NCBI RefSeq assembly: GCF_022096995.1
Contig: NZ_JACXGQ010000001.1
Coordinates: forward strand, 496,001 to 560,000
Direction: 5' to 3'
Length of the DNA stretch: 64,000 bases
Origin: Yoonia sp. I 8.24
GTDB taxonomy: Bacteria; Pseudomonadota; Alphaproteobacteria; Rhodobacterales; Rhodobacteraceae
The number at the start of each line of letters is the position of its first letter. The stretch's first letter is position 1. Below the pieces are notes generated by a model. That model had not been told where the DNA came from and made no database searches. It worked only from the letters and a program-made list of their open reading frames with translations. Positions 24,384 to 33,770 of the stretch are shown here, one piece after another. The translations under genes and the position numbers were made by a program.

Positions 24384-25697
24384 TCAGGCTTTGCCGCGTA
24401 GCATTGCGTTATATGTCGCCTTAAGCGCGACCTCTTTCATCAACCAACTGATCCACAGCTCTTCGAGCGGAGCAATCACGCCGGGGAATGATGGTGTCAG
24501 GTTGTTACGGTAATCAAATTCAATCAACATCGCGCGCCCAACACGGGTAATCAGCGGACAAGAGGTGTAGCCGTCATAGATGGCAGTGCCTTCGTTCCCA
24601 TTGATGGCTGCGACCAGATGATCTTCGACCACAGGCACCTGCCATTTGACCGAAGCCGCGGTTTTGCCCTTTGGCACGCCCGCCACATCACCCAGCGCAA
24701 ATATATCGGGATAGCGCAAGTGGCGCAGGGTTTTCATGTCAACCTCAACCCAGCCTTGATCGGTCCATTTATCGGCCCAACTTAGCCCAGACTCGCGGAT
24801 CACGTCAGGTGCGCGTTGCGGCGGAATAACATGCAAGTAATCATATTCCATTTCTGCATCGCCTTCGGGCGTCGCAAAGGTCGCGATTTTGGCACCTGCG
24901 TCAACGGATTTGAGCACATGGCTATATTGCGCGGTGATGCCGCGATCTTCGAACAGCATCCGCACTTTTTCGGACACGATTGGCACGCCAAAAAGTGAAT
25001 TGTTATTGGCGGCATAGTGAATTTCATGCTTGCCTTCGCCCGCCGTCCGTTTTGCGATATCATCAATCAAAAACGTGTGCTTAAGCGGCGCACCGGCGCA
25101 TTTCATCTCGGTCGCGGGACGGGTGAACAGGCCAACACCGCCTTCTTCAGCGAATTTTGAAGCGGCTTCCCACGTTTTCGCGGCATATTGCGGGCCTGCA
25201 TAAAGCGCCCCAATGCCGTTGGACCCAACCATATCAAGCGAAAATCCTTCAATAGCATCGTGGTCCAGCACCAGACCGGGGGCTACAACCAAGAAATCAT
25301 ACGCCAGCGTCTGTCCGCCAGATGTGCCAACGGTTTTTGCAACCGGGTCGATTGCGGCGGCGGCCTCGGTGATTAAGGACACGCCAGATGGCAACCAATC
25401 AGCAGTTTGGGATTCCGTGTAGCTGGACGGTTTCAGCCCAGCGGCGACCAGCGACAGGCCAGGTTGGTACAAATGCGTCGCACTTGGGTCGAGAATGGTG
25501 ATGTCCGCACCATCAAGCCGTTCAACCAAGCGGTTCGCAAGCGATGTGCCCGCAGCCCCTGCCCCGATAATCACAATACGTGCGCTGGTCTGAACCGCTT
25601 GCGCGACCGCAGGCTGTACTGCGGCGGCAGCGACACCGCCCGCGAACAGACCCATAAAGGCGCGGCGCGAGGCCGTGGTTTCGAATAATTCTTTCAT
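24384..25697 (-). CDS. sqr: Tat-exported sulfide:quinone oxidoreductase (type II-like)
   Basis: A 437-residue FAD protein of the SQR family that oxidises sulfide and reduces quinone. The start carries a twin-arginine signal (SRRAFMG at 10-16, cleavage near VAQ at 33), so it acts on the outer face. FAD site IVIIGAGAAGTSLANRL (41-57). The only two cysteines are C200 (MKCAGAPLKH) and C380 (DGYTSCPLIT). These contexts match the mitochondrial SQOR pair rather than the three-cysteine bacterial type I. The C-terminal LEELWISWLMKEVALK helix suits membrane contact. It is followed by the small membrane protein and preceded by dsrE. Confidence 0.85.
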   Translation of the reverse strand: MKELFETTASRRAFMGLFAGGVAAAAVQPAVAQAVQTSARIVIIGAGAAGTSLANRLVERLDGADITILDPSATHLYQPGLSLVAAGLKPSSYTESQTADWLPSGVSLITEAAAAIDPVAKTVGTSGGQTLAYDFLVVAPGLVLDHDAIEGFSLDMVGSNGIGALYAGPQYAAKTWEAASKFAEEGGVGLFTRPATEMKCAGAPLKHTFLIDDIAKRTAGEGKHEIHYAANNNSLFGVPIVSEKVRMLFEDRGITAQYSHVLKSVDAGAKIATFATPEGDAEMEYDYLHVIPPQRAPDVIRESGLSWADKWTDQGWVEVDMKTLRHLRYPDIFALGDVAGVPKGKTAASVKWQVPVVEDHLVAAINGNEGTAIYDGYTSCPLITRVGRAMLIEFDYRNNLTPSFPGVIAPLEELWISWLMKEVALKATYNAMLRGKA

Positions 25698-25758
25698 GAT
25701 CTCATTTCTCCCCTAATTGCACCACCACGACAGATTGGCGCGGCGGCAGTGATATGCT

Positions 25759-26199
25759 TTAGAAGCTCATCACAGTCGTTTCGTCCGCGACGATGGCAGC
25801 CCCCATTGCGTCAGGCGCTGCGGCGGTCACACCATCGATCAAAACGGAAGCATCGGCGCCCAAGCCGGGCAGGTAGATCGCGCAGACCTGCACTTTCAGA
25901 TCGTTGCTTGCCATAACCATCTGCATCAGCCCCTGCGGGCTCGCATCACGCGGAGGTTGCCCCGCTGTTGTAGCCGCTGGCGCATCCTTAAGCGCGATGT
26001 CAGCGGCAGGACCGCAAAGCAGCACTTCAGCCTCTGCCCCTGCGCCCATCGCGTTCATAGTCAAAACCATGGCCATCAACTGTGTCTGTGGCTCCGGTGA
26101 TGTCAAAATGGTGATCAGCTTATTGGGGTCATCGGCCTGCGCACCCGTCGCAAAACAGAGTGTAAGAGCGGCCGCGGCTGGGAGTTTCAGTAGGTTCAT
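25759..26199 (-). CDS. Periplasmic DsrE-family protein
   Basis: A 146-residue DsrE/DsrF-like protein with a signal peptide (cleavage after AQA at 22). DsrE-fold proteins bind or relay sulfane sulfur on cysteine. Candidates are the cysteine in VLLCGPAAD (about residue 62) and the one in VQVCAIYLPG (about 106). The gene lies 61 bases before sqr in the same direction, which suggests it accepts sulfur made by the SQR. Family call from fold pattern and context. Confidence 0.72.
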   Translation of the reverse strand: MNLLKLPAAAALTLCFATGAQADDPNKLITILTSPEPQTQLMAMVLTMNAMGAGAEAEVLLCGPAADIALKDAPAATTAGQPPRDASPQGLMQMVMASNDLKVQVCAIYLPGLGADASVLIDGVTAAAPDAMGAAIVADETTVMSF

Positions 26200-26221
26200 T
26201 TTCGTATCCTTAAGAATTTAG

Positions 26222-27203
26222 TTAATCAGGAATGCAGATTTCACCCGCGCGGATTGCTTTAGCCGTGCGCCAAATCAAGACCGCGACGACAATGATCAGT
26301 AGCGCCAAGAGCGCCGCACCTATGGTCTGAAGCGCAGCGGATTCAGCCACGCGCGCATAGCCAAAGCTGGCAATTGCAAGCGCGGCAATCGGGAACGAAA
26401 GCGCCCACCATGACAGGGCGAACGGCAGGTTCGCGCAATTTGCTAACCTGTGTCACGACAAGCAAGGCAAAGACATAGGCCGCACTTAAAAGGAAGTGAC
26501 CAAACGGCCCAACAGCGCCACCGTTCAACTGCATCCAAGCGCTAAATGCGACGGCGGGCGGTGCAACAAGGATCATTAATGTTGGCACCATTTTCCCCGG
26601 CATCGGATCGTGGAACATCAACCGGTTCATCACCAGCGTCAGCAAGACCACCCAAAAAACCAAACCGCCGGAAAAAAACAGCCATGAAGATTCAACATAG
26701 CCCAGACGCACCCCAGCAAGCGGTACAATGACATTGCCAACCGCCGGGATGAACCAAGCGGGCGTCATCATCGCGGGTTTAAATGGCCGGTGCCCTATCC
26801 ATGCAGCAATCACCCATAGCGCAAGAATACCCTGCAAAGCAGTTGCCAATATCCACAGTGGTTTGGCGATGCCCGGGGCCAGATCGACCAAGGCGGTGGA
26901 AAGTAACAGAAACGAAATTGAGACCGCCGGAAAAAAGGCGATCTTGACCGGATGCCGCCATTCTTCGGCGACCTTTTGCGGGTGCCATATTGCTTTAGCC
27001 GTATAGCCGCCCGCAATTGCGGCCAGCATCGCGATAGACACCGCCAGCATAACAGTTGAAATGCCATGGCCTGCGCCATAGCTTGTCTCGGCTGCGTGCA
27101 GGGCAAGCGTCAGCCCCATCATCCCCATCCCAATCGCAAAAAGCGTGATCGGATAGTTTTCAAGTCTGTTTGGGCTGTCGTGTGATGGGGTGGGAACTGA
27201 CAT
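26222..27203 (-). pseudogene. TehA/SLAC1-type channel gene with a frameshift
   Basis: The intact frame runs from 27203 through nine or so membrane helices of the TDT family (tellurite resistance/dicarboxylate, including sulfite efflux Ssu1). It ends after SKLREPAV in an un-membrane-like tail at 26343. In the next frame, from about 26431, the sequence continues as NLPFALSWWALSFPIAA..., a last helix pair ending at a stop at 26222. The joined span has one base too many (982 bases). So the gene is either a recent pseudogene or carries a sequencing error near 26431-26437. It lies between cydX and dsrE; sulfite export would fit the context. Confidence 0.75.
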
Positions 27204-27281
27204 TAAATTGTCCACAGTTTCTCAGTTTGAACGGATGCCACCGGGAACGCGCGATGCGTCCCGATGGCACCATTGTTGATT

Positions 27282-27407
27282 TCACTCTTCGCGCGATTGA
27301 TCATCGTTGATGATCTTTTCGTCTTCCTTCATTTCAAGCCACATCGCGTTCATCACGGCGAAGATCGCAGCAAGAGGAAGCCCGAGGATCCATGCAAAAT
27401 ACCACAT
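27282..27407 (-). CDS. cydX: CydX, small subunit of cytochrome bd oxidase
   Basis: A 41-residue single-helix protein starting MWYFAWILGLPLAAIFA, the hallmark of CydX/YbgT, followed by a charged tail (EMKEDEKIINDDQ). It stabilises the CydAB heme site. It starts 15 bases after cydB and is too short for usual gene finders. Confidence 0.92.
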   Translation of the reverse strand: MWYFAWILGLPLAAIFAVMNAMWLEMKEDEKIINDDQSREE

Positions 27408-27421
27408 AGCGTGTCCTTTCT

Positions 27422-28585
27422 TCAGTAAAGTGAGCTAGAGTTATCGGTGACATCTTCTTCGGTGACCTTGCCCCACAAGACTTTGTAGACCCAAGCCGTG
27501 TACATCAGGATGATCGGCATAAAGATCACCGTGGCGACCAGCATCACGAACAACGTCAGATGCGACGAAGAGCTGTTCCAGACCGTCAGCGAAGATTGCG
27601 GGTCGCTGGAAGACGGCATGATGAACGGGAACATTGTCAGCCCAACCGAAGAGATCACCCCAAAGATGGCCATTTTCGAGACCAACAGCGTCGACACTTC
27701 GCGCCCTGCACGCAGGCCTAGGAAGGTTAGCAACCCACCCGCGATCCCCATGATTGGCGCAATCGCGATCCACGGGCGATCCGCATAAGCGGAAAGCCAG
27801 CTACTTGTCCGTGCCACTTCGGAATGCAGCGGGTTGGATGGGCCGTCAGTTACTACTTCGCCAACGGTCGCGAAACCGTCGACCCCAACAGCCAGCCAAA
27901 GCCCCGCCAACACATAGGTCCCAACGGCGACAAGCGCCGCGATAGATCCGATCGCACGGGCGCGGGTTTGGACCTTGCCTTCGGCCTTAAGCGTCAGCCA
28001 AGCAGAGCCGTGCATGATCAGCATCGACAAAGACACGAGCCCAGCCAAGATCGAAAACGGATCAAGCAGGCCGATGAATTTCATGTACCATGCGCCCTCA
28101 TAAATCGGCATCAGGTCATCGGTGAAATGGAACGGCACGCCTTGGATCACATTGCCAACCGCGACACCAAAAAGCAGGGCCGGCACAGCGCCAGAGGCGA
28201 ACAAGGCCCAATCCCAAGTCGCCCGCCAGCGCGGATCTTCACGCTTGGACCGGTATTTGAACGCCACCGGGCGCACGATAAACGCAGCCAAAACAACGAA
28301 CATCGCCAGATAGAAACCCGAAAAACTGAGCGCATAAAGCGGTGGCCAAGCGGCAAAGATCGCACCGCCCCCAAGGATGAACCAAACTTGGTTCCCTTCC
28401 CAAACCGGGCCGATGGTGTTGATTGCCACGCGGCGTTCAACATCCGCTTTCGCCACAAACGGGAGCAACGCCCCAACGCCCATGTCAAACCCATCCGTCA
28501 GTGCAAAGCCGATCAGCAAAACCCCAAGAAGGCCCCACCAGATCACGCGCAAGAGTTCATAGCTCATTAAGTCATGCAGGATCAT
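27422..28585 (-). CDS. cydB: Cytochrome bd quinol oxidase subunit II
   Basis: A 387-residue membrane protein with the CydB opening (LLRVIWWGLLGVLLIGFALTDGFDMG split around 13-36) and NTIGPVWEGNQVWFILGGGA (about 56-75), both diagnostic. About eight helices. The start uses GGAG formed by the last cydA codons, so translation is coupled. It binds no heme itself and pairs with CydA. Confidence 0.95.
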   Translation of the reverse strand: MILHDLMSYELLRVIWWGLLGVLLIGFALTDGFDMGVGALLPFVAKADVERRVAINTIGPVWEGNQVWFILGGGAIFAAWPPLYALSFSGFYLAMFVVLAAFIVRPVAFKYRSKREDPRWRATWDWALFASGAVPALLFGVAVGNVIQGVPFHFTDDLMPIYEGAWYMKFIGLLDPFSILAGLVSLSMLIMHGSAWLTLKAEGKVQTRARAIGSIAALVAVGTYVLAGLWLAVGVDGFATVGEVVTDGPSNPLHSEVARTSSWLSAYADRPWIAIAPIMGIAGGLLTFLGLRAGREVSTLLVSKMAIFGVISSVGLTMFPFIMPSSSDPQSSLTVWNSSSSHLTLFVMLVATVIFMPIILMYTAWVYKVLWGKVTEEDVTDNSSSLY

Positions 28586-28590
28586 CTCTA

Positions 28591-30213
28591 TTACTCCGCA
28601 GGTGTTGCATCAGGGCGGGTGATGGCATCGGCATTGCGACGACCAGACAGCCGGTCGGTGTGCCGCTTATTCCAAGCCTCGGTTGCTTCAACATCTTCAT
28701 AAGGACCTTTGCGGATGTATTTCAGCATCAGACCCATCTCGACGATGAACAAGATTGTGTAGAAGATCACAAAGCCAGCAAGCGTCAGGGCGACCTCTGT
28801 CATCGAAAGCGCGCTAACCGACATTGCGGTTGGTAACACGCCGTCCACTGTCCAAGGTTGGCGGCCGTATTCAGCGACAAACCAGCCCAATTCCGCGGCA
28901 ATCCACGGGGCTGGGATCATCCAGACCGCTAGATGCAGTGCTGGCCGTGGAAAGTTCATCCCCTTGAACGAGGCGCGGTAGAAGAAATACGCCATCGTTG
29001 CGATAAACCCAAAGCCAAGCCCGACCATGATCCTGAAAGCCCAGAACAGCGGCCACACCTGTGGCACCGTGTCGTTGGAAGCCTGAATGATCTGCTCTTC
29101 TGTCGCATCACGCGGGTCATCGACATAGCGTTTCAGCAAGAAGGCAAAGCCCAGATCAGCCGAATGATCTTCGAACTGCGCCAAAATGGCGGGATCAGTG
29201 GCTTCGCGGGTTTCGCGGATTTCGACCAAAGCGTCATAGGCAATAACACCTGAACGAATCCGGTCTTCGGCAGTCGCAACAAGATCGTTGATCCCCGGAA
29301 TTTCTGTCGTCAAAGAACGCGTTCCGATCAGCCCCATCGCCCAAGGAATTTCGATGGCATAATGGGTTTCGCGGGCCTCTTGGTCAGGAAAACCAACAAG
29401 GTTGAACGGCGCTGGCGCATCATGGGTTTCCCACATGGCCTCAATCGCGGCGAGCTTCATTTTCTGACTGTGCGTCGCCGAATACCCAGATTCGTCGCCC
29501 AACAAGACAACCGAAAACGCCGAGGCCAGACCAAAGGCCGCAGCAACTGTCAATGATCGACGCGCAAGTTCAATGTGGCGCGACCGCAGCAGGTACCAAG
29601 CCGAAACGCCAATCACAAAGACCGACGCCGTGACATAACCCGCAGAAACAGTGTGAACGAATTTGGCCTGCGCAACTTCGTTGAACAGCACTTCGAAAAA
29701 ATTCGTCATCTCCATGCGCATGGTCATCGGGTTAAATTCCGCGCCAACCGGGTTTTGCATCCAGCCGTTCGCGATCAAAATCCACAACGCCGAAAAGTTC
29801 GATCCAATGGCGACAAGCCATGCCACGACCAAATGCGCGACTTTACTCAGTTTGTCCCAGCCAAAGAAAAACAGCCCGACAAACGTCGCTTCAAGGAAGA
29901 AGGCCATCAAACCTTCAATCGCCAGCGGCGCACCAAAGATGTCACCAACGTAGTGACTGTAGTAGGACCAGTTCATCCCGAACTGGAATTCCATCGTGAT
30001 TCCGGTCGCGACGCCTAGCACAAAGTTAATGCCAAATAGCATGCCCCAGAATTTTGTCATTTGCCGCCAGATTGGGCGGTTCGTCATCACGTAAACCGTT
30101 TCCATGATCGCCACGAGGATCGACAGACCCAACGTCAGCGGCACAAAGAGGAAGTGATACATCACTGTCACTGCAAATTGCAGGCGCGACAGCTCTACGA
30201 TCCCAAATTCCAT
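28591..30213 (-). CDS. cydA: Cytochrome bd quinol oxidase subunit I
   Basis: A 540-residue heme protein that oxidises ubiquinol and reduces oxygen without pumping protons. H20 (VMYHFLFVP) is the distal b595/d ligand. The His of KFVHTVSAG and the Met of FRIMVGLGF are the b558 ligands, and GRQPWTVDGVL is the signature. The Q-loop is of the long E. coli type (IGTRSLTTEIPGIN through LLKRYVDDPRDATEEQI). The start at 30213 follows GGAG; ten extra upstream codons have none. An FNR box lies 86 bases upstream. Enzymes of this class resist sulfide and NO. Confidence 0.95.
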   Translation of the reverse strand: MEFGIVELSRLQFAVTVMYHFLFVPLTLGLSILVAIMETVYVMTNRPIWRQMTKFWGMLFGINFVLGVATGITMEFQFGMNWSYYSHYVGDIFGAPLAIEGLMAFFLEATFVGLFFFGWDKLSKVAHLVVAWLVAIGSNFSALWILIANGWMQNPVGAEFNPMTMRMEMTNFFEVLFNEVAQAKFVHTVSAGYVTASVFVIGVSAWYLLRSRHIELARRSLTVAAAFGLASAFSVVLLGDESGYSATHSQKMKLAAIEAMWETHDAPAPFNLVGFPDQEARETHYAIEIPWAMGLIGTRSLTTEIPGINDLVATAEDRIRSGVIAYDALVEIRETREATDPAILAQFEDHSADLGFAFLLKRYVDDPRDATEEQIIQASNDTVPQVWPLFWAFRIMVGLGFGFIATMAYFFYRASFKGMNFPRPALHLAVWMIPAPWIAAELGWFVAEYGRQPWTVDGVLPTAMSVSALSMTEVALTLAGFVIFYTILFIVEMGLMLKYIRKGPYEDVEATEAWNKRHTDRLSGRRNADAITRPDATPAE

Positions 30214-30298
30214 GTCTTTTCTCCAACACGCAGGGGGATTCATCCCCTGCCCGAAATTTCATTATGGTGATGTTCTAGCGCCCGGCGCAGAACGAGCA

Positions 30299-30312
30299 TT
30301 GATCCAAGTCAA
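30299..30312 (-). promoter_or_regulatory. FnrL-type box before cydABX
   Basis: TTGATCCAAGTCAA matches TTGAT-N4-ATCAA with one change. It lies in the 121-base cydC-cydA gap, which suggests a separate oxygen-controlled promoter for cydABX. Arms CAATAAGT (30310-30317) and ACTTATTG (30333-30340) form an inverted repeat overlapping the cydC stop. Confidence 0.6.
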
Positions 30313-30334
30313 TAAGTGGTATCTTTAATCTGAC

Positions 30335-31975
30335 TTATTGGAGCGCAAAAGTGCGATCTGCGAATTGGGTCTCTATGTCGCGGTGCGCAGCAATGAGGAT
30401 AGCAGCGTTCGGAAGCGTGCCGCGGATGCCTTGCAACACAGCCCGCCCGGTTTTTTCGTCCAATCCTTCTGTCGGTTCATCCAACAAAAGCAAATCTGGG
30501 CGCCGTAAAAGCGCGCGTGCCAAGGTCAGGCGGCGCGCCTCCCCGCCCGATAGCGCATCCCCTTGGGTGCCGACCATTGTGTCGAGCCCTTCGCGCTGGT
30601 CCAGCAATACCCGCAATTGCACCGTTTCCAACACGCGCCACAAGGCGGCGTCGTCGCAATCTGGTGCAACAAGGCAAAGCGCCTCGCGCACGGTGCCCCG
30701 CATCAAGACGCTGCGTTGGGGCAAGAGCGTGACGTGATTGCGCAGGGATGCTTCATCCATGTCTGTCACCCGCAGGTCACCGATTTTGATTTGCCCTTGC
30801 GCGACGGGATGCAGCCCCGCGATAGCCAAAAGCAGTGTTGATTTGCCTGCCCCGCTTTTGCCGGTCAGGGCGACCGTTTCGCCCATTTGGATGTTCAGGC
30901 TCAGGTCGTTGAAGATTAGTGCGTCTGACTGCGGGCGGGTCAAACTAACCGCATTGATCTGCAACGCCCCGGTGGTTTCCTTTGCGACGCCAGTTTCAGG
31001 CAGCGGTGTTGCGACATCGCGCGCCACGCGCCGCGCGGCTTCAGCCATGCGCCCATAGTCGCTGGCCGCGCGGCGCAGCGGGGCAACAGTTTCCGCCAGA
31101 GCCAAAGCTGCAAAAAAGCCAAGCGCCGCAAAGGCGGGCGCAATCGCCCCAGCCTGCACCATCGCGATGCCAATCCACAGCGTTCCGCCTGCAACCACGG
31201 TGCCAAGGATTGAAAAGGCAGCACCAGAAACGCGCCCGAATTGTTCTTGTTGGAGTTGCAGCGCCAAACGGCGTGTGTCCGCGTCGTCCACATCATCCGC
31301 CTGCACCGTCAGGTGCCCATGAACGGCCAAATCGCGGCGCGCGTGGATCATATCAATGAGCCGGGCGCGAAACGCCTGCCCGGCGGCCTCTGCCCGGCGC
31401 GACAGACGCGCCGTCTTATGTGTGGCTTTCCAGCCGATCACAAGCGCGCCCATCACATAGCCCGCAAAAATCCACAATGCGATGGGCAGGCTCACCAGCC
31501 ACCACAGCATCACAAAAGCCAATATTTGCGTCACAAGCCCTGCGATCACAGGCAAGACCAACCGCAACGAAACCCCGTCAAGCGCATCGACATCGGCCGT
31601 TAGACGGTTCAGCGCCTGTGCGCCACGGATACGCACCATCCGTGGGTAAGGCGCAACCATCAGACCGGCCAGCAACCGCATTCGCAGCACTTCGAGCGCA
31701 CGCAATGTCGCGTCATGGGTTAAAATACGTTCGCCATAGCGCGCCGCCGCCCGGCCCAGCGCAAGGAATCGCACCATCGCGGAGGGTCGAAACACATCAA
31801 AGACCGCGCCGACACCTGCAAGCCCCGCAGCAGCCGCAGCCGTGATAAACCAACCCGACAGCCCCAATAGCGCGGCCCCCATCACAAGCACCACAAACCC
31901 AAGCACCGCGCCACGCCACAGCGCCGCAGGCTGCGCGCGCAAGATCAGCTTAAAAATCGTCCAAAGGGCGGTCAT
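30335..31975 (-). CDS. cydC: CydC, heterodimeric ABC exporter subunit
   Basis: A 546-residue half-transporter. Six membrane helices fill about residues 1-310. The ATPase has Walker A GKSGAGKST (about 374-382), the signature LSGGEARRLTLARALLRRPDLL split around 474-495 and the Walker B LLLLDEPTEGLDE. With CydD it exports reduced thiols (glutathione, cysteine) or moves heme for bd oxidase assembly. The start overlaps the cydD stop by four bases (ATGA). Confidence 0.92.
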   Translation of the reverse strand: MTALWTIFKLILRAQPAALWRGAVLGFVVLVMGAALLGLSGWFITAAAAAGLAGVGAVFDVFRPSAMVRFLALGRAAARYGERILTHDATLRALEVLRMRLLAGLMVAPYPRMVRIRGAQALNRLTADVDALDGVSLRLVLPVIAGLVTQILAFVMLWWLVSLPIALWIFAGYVMGALVIGWKATHKTARLSRRAEAAGQAFRARLIDMIHARRDLAVHGHLTVQADDVDDADTRRLALQLQQEQFGRVSGAAFSILGTVVAGGTLWIGIAMVQAGAIAPAFAALGFFAALALAETVAPLRRAASDYGRMAEAARRVARDVATPLPETGVAKETTGALQINAVSLTRPQSDALIFNDLSLNIQMGETVALTGKSGAGKSTLLLAIAGLHPVAQGQIKIGDLRVTDMDEASLRNHVTLLPQRSVLMRGTVREALCLVAPDCDDAALWRVLETVQLRVLLDQREGLDTMVGTQGDALSGGEARRLTLARALLRRPDLLLLDEPTEGLDEKTGRAVLQGIRGTLPNAAILIAAHRDIETQFADRTFALQ

Positions 31976-33639
31976 TGCGCACCCCCAATCGTGATGATCC
32001 GGTCCATCTTTGCAGCAAGCGCCGCATCATGGGTCGCCACGATCAACGTGACGCCTTTGGCGGCCTGTGCCAGCAAACCTTCGGTAACGGCGGCAGCCGT
32101 TTGCGCATCCAAATCGGCGGTCGGTTCATCCGCCAAAATAATATCTGGTTTACTATAGATCGCGCGGGCAAGCGTCACCCGTCGGGCCTCGCCGCCAGAC
32201 AGGCCGCCGCCCGTTTCGCCCAGCCGCGTATGCAGACCATGGGGCAAACCCGTGACAACATCCATGACAGCCGCCTGTTTCAGCGCATCGGTCGGGTCAC
32301 CCCCATCGCCAAGCGTCAGGTTATAGCGCAGGCTCGCACTTAGAAAATGCGGCGCTTGTGGCATCCAACCTATCCGCGCGCGCCAAGGATCGGCAGTCTC
32401 GCTGTTCAGCGGATGCCCAGCAACCATGATCTTGCCCGAAACCGGCTGAACCAATCCAGCGATGGCCCGCAGTGTCGATGTTTTTCCCGTACCGCTTGCC
32501 CCCATAAGCGCCACCGTTTCGCCGGCCCGAATATCAAAATCATTCAGGGTAATCCCGCCATGTAATGCCACGCCATGCAGTTCAACGCTTGCTGGCCCAT
32601 CAAGGCGCGCAGAGGGGCCACCCAGCCCCATCAGCGATTGTGTATCTGTGCGATCCCAAGCGCTGAGTTCTTCAAGCACCGCATCCGCCGCAGCCTTATC
32701 GTGCCAAGCAGCGGCGAGATCACGCAGGGGCTGATAAAATTCCGGCGCAAGCAAAAGCAGGAATATCCCTGCCTGCGGCGTCACCGCGCCGCCCCAAGCC
32801 CCAAATTCCAATGCCCCTAGTAAAGAAAACCCAACGTAAACGGCAATCATCGCCACGCCAATCGCGGCAAAAAGCTCTAACACGGTGGACGATAGAAACG
32901 CGACCCTTAGCACTGCCATTGTCCGTTGACGCAGCCCTTGGGCCTGCGTTTCGAACCCCGACAGCACAGCATCTTGTGCCCCGAGCAGGCGGATATCGAC
33001 CAAGGCTGACAAGCGTTCGACCAAAAGATCGTTCAAGGTGCCGACCTCTGCCATTTGATCGCGGCTTGCCTCCTTTGCCGCCATGCCCACCAGCGCCATA
33101 AAGACAGGGATCAACGGGCCAGAGATGACAAAGATCACGGCGACGGCCCATGATTGCCAGACGGCAAGGGCCAAAATGACCAGCGGGACCACCATGACCC
33201 GCGCCCGCGCGGGGGCATAGCGGATGATGAATGGGGCCAACAGATCTAGTTTTTCGCCCGCGAGGGCCGCAATGCTGCCCGCGCCACAAAAATCACAGGC
33301 CTCTGCGCGCTTTGCTTCGCGCCCAACGATCTGGGCACGCGCCGCGCGGATCACCTTGATCGCAGCCTTTTCACCATGCTTTTCGGACATGTAGCCCAAA
33401 ACAGCCCGGAGAAGGCCAAGCGCAATGAACCCCACGGCAACAAACGCCGCCGATACGGTTTCTCCGGTCAACAGCCCACCCAAAGCAAAGGCCACCAACC
33501 ACGCCTGAAATGGCCAAATCAGGCTCGCGATGACGGCAAGCCGCGCCGCTTTTCGTTGATTTTGGTGTCCTGGTGCCAACCAACCCTTCGCGGGTTTCTT
33601 GGCGGTCGTTTGCGGTTCTGAAAGATCTTGGGCAGGCAA
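31972..33639 (-). CDS. cydD: CydD, heterodimeric ABC exporter subunit
   Basis: A 555-residue half-transporter with N-terminal membrane domain and an ATPase: Walker A GASGTGKTST (about 379-388), signature LSGGEARRVTLARA, Walker B ILADEPTADLD. It carries a CDFCGAG cysteine pair in the membrane domain (about residues 115-121), typical of CydD. First gene of the cydDC-cydABX block. The divergent NsrR gene and an FNR-type box lie upstream. Confidence 0.92.
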   Translation of the reverse strand: MPAQDLSEPQTTAKKPAKGWLAPGHQNQRKAARLAVIASLIWPFQAWLVAFALGGLLTGETVSAAFVAVGFIALGLLRAVLGYMSEKHGEKAAIKVIRAARAQIVGREAKRAEACDFCGAGSIAALAGEKLDLLAPFIIRYAPARARVMVVPLVILALAVWQSWAVAVIFVISGPLIPVFMALVGMAAKEASRDQMAEVGTLNDLLVERLSALVDIRLLGAQDAVLSGFETQAQGLRQRTMAVLRVAFLSSTVLELFAAIGVAMIAVYVGFSLLGALEFGAWGGAVTPQAGIFLLLLAPEFYQPLRDLAAAWHDKAAADAVLEELSAWDRTDTQSLMGLGGPSARLDGPASVELHGVALHGGITLNDFDIRAGETVALMGASGTGKTSTLRAIAGLVQPVSGKIMVAGHPLNSETADPWRARIGWMPQAPHFLSASLRYNLTLGDGGDPTDALKQAAVMDVVTGLPHGLHTRLGETGGGLSGGEARRVTLARAIYSKPDIILADEPTADLDAQTAAAVTEGLLAQAAKGVTLIVATHDAALAAKMDRIITIGGAQ

Positions 33640-33698
33640 GCGGCGACCTATAAACTTGATTCGTAGATGTCAGATATTCTATTGTCCGCCGAAGCCAT

Positions 33699-33712
33699 CT
33701 GATCTCGATCAA
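33699..33712. promoter_or_regulatory. FnrL-type box between cydD and nsrR
   Basis: CTGATCTCGATCAA differs at one base from TTGAT-N4-ATCAA. It lies 60 bases from cydD and 59 from nsrR, so it could act on either. Confidence 0.5.
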
Positions 33713-33770
33713 ATACGTCGACAGTTTTGCGTGGCATAGACGGCTAACATTTAAAATCGAAAAGACCAAT

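Noticed and set aside
27216..27281. A separate promoter with operator before the TehA-type gene
   Set aside because: No ATTC-N8-GAAT, FNR or other recognisable site in the short gap after cydX; read-through from cyd seems simpler.
27824..28570. A 248-codon forward frame opposite cydB
   Set aside because: Antisense of a clear cydB; basic, low-complexity composition typical of a shadow frame.
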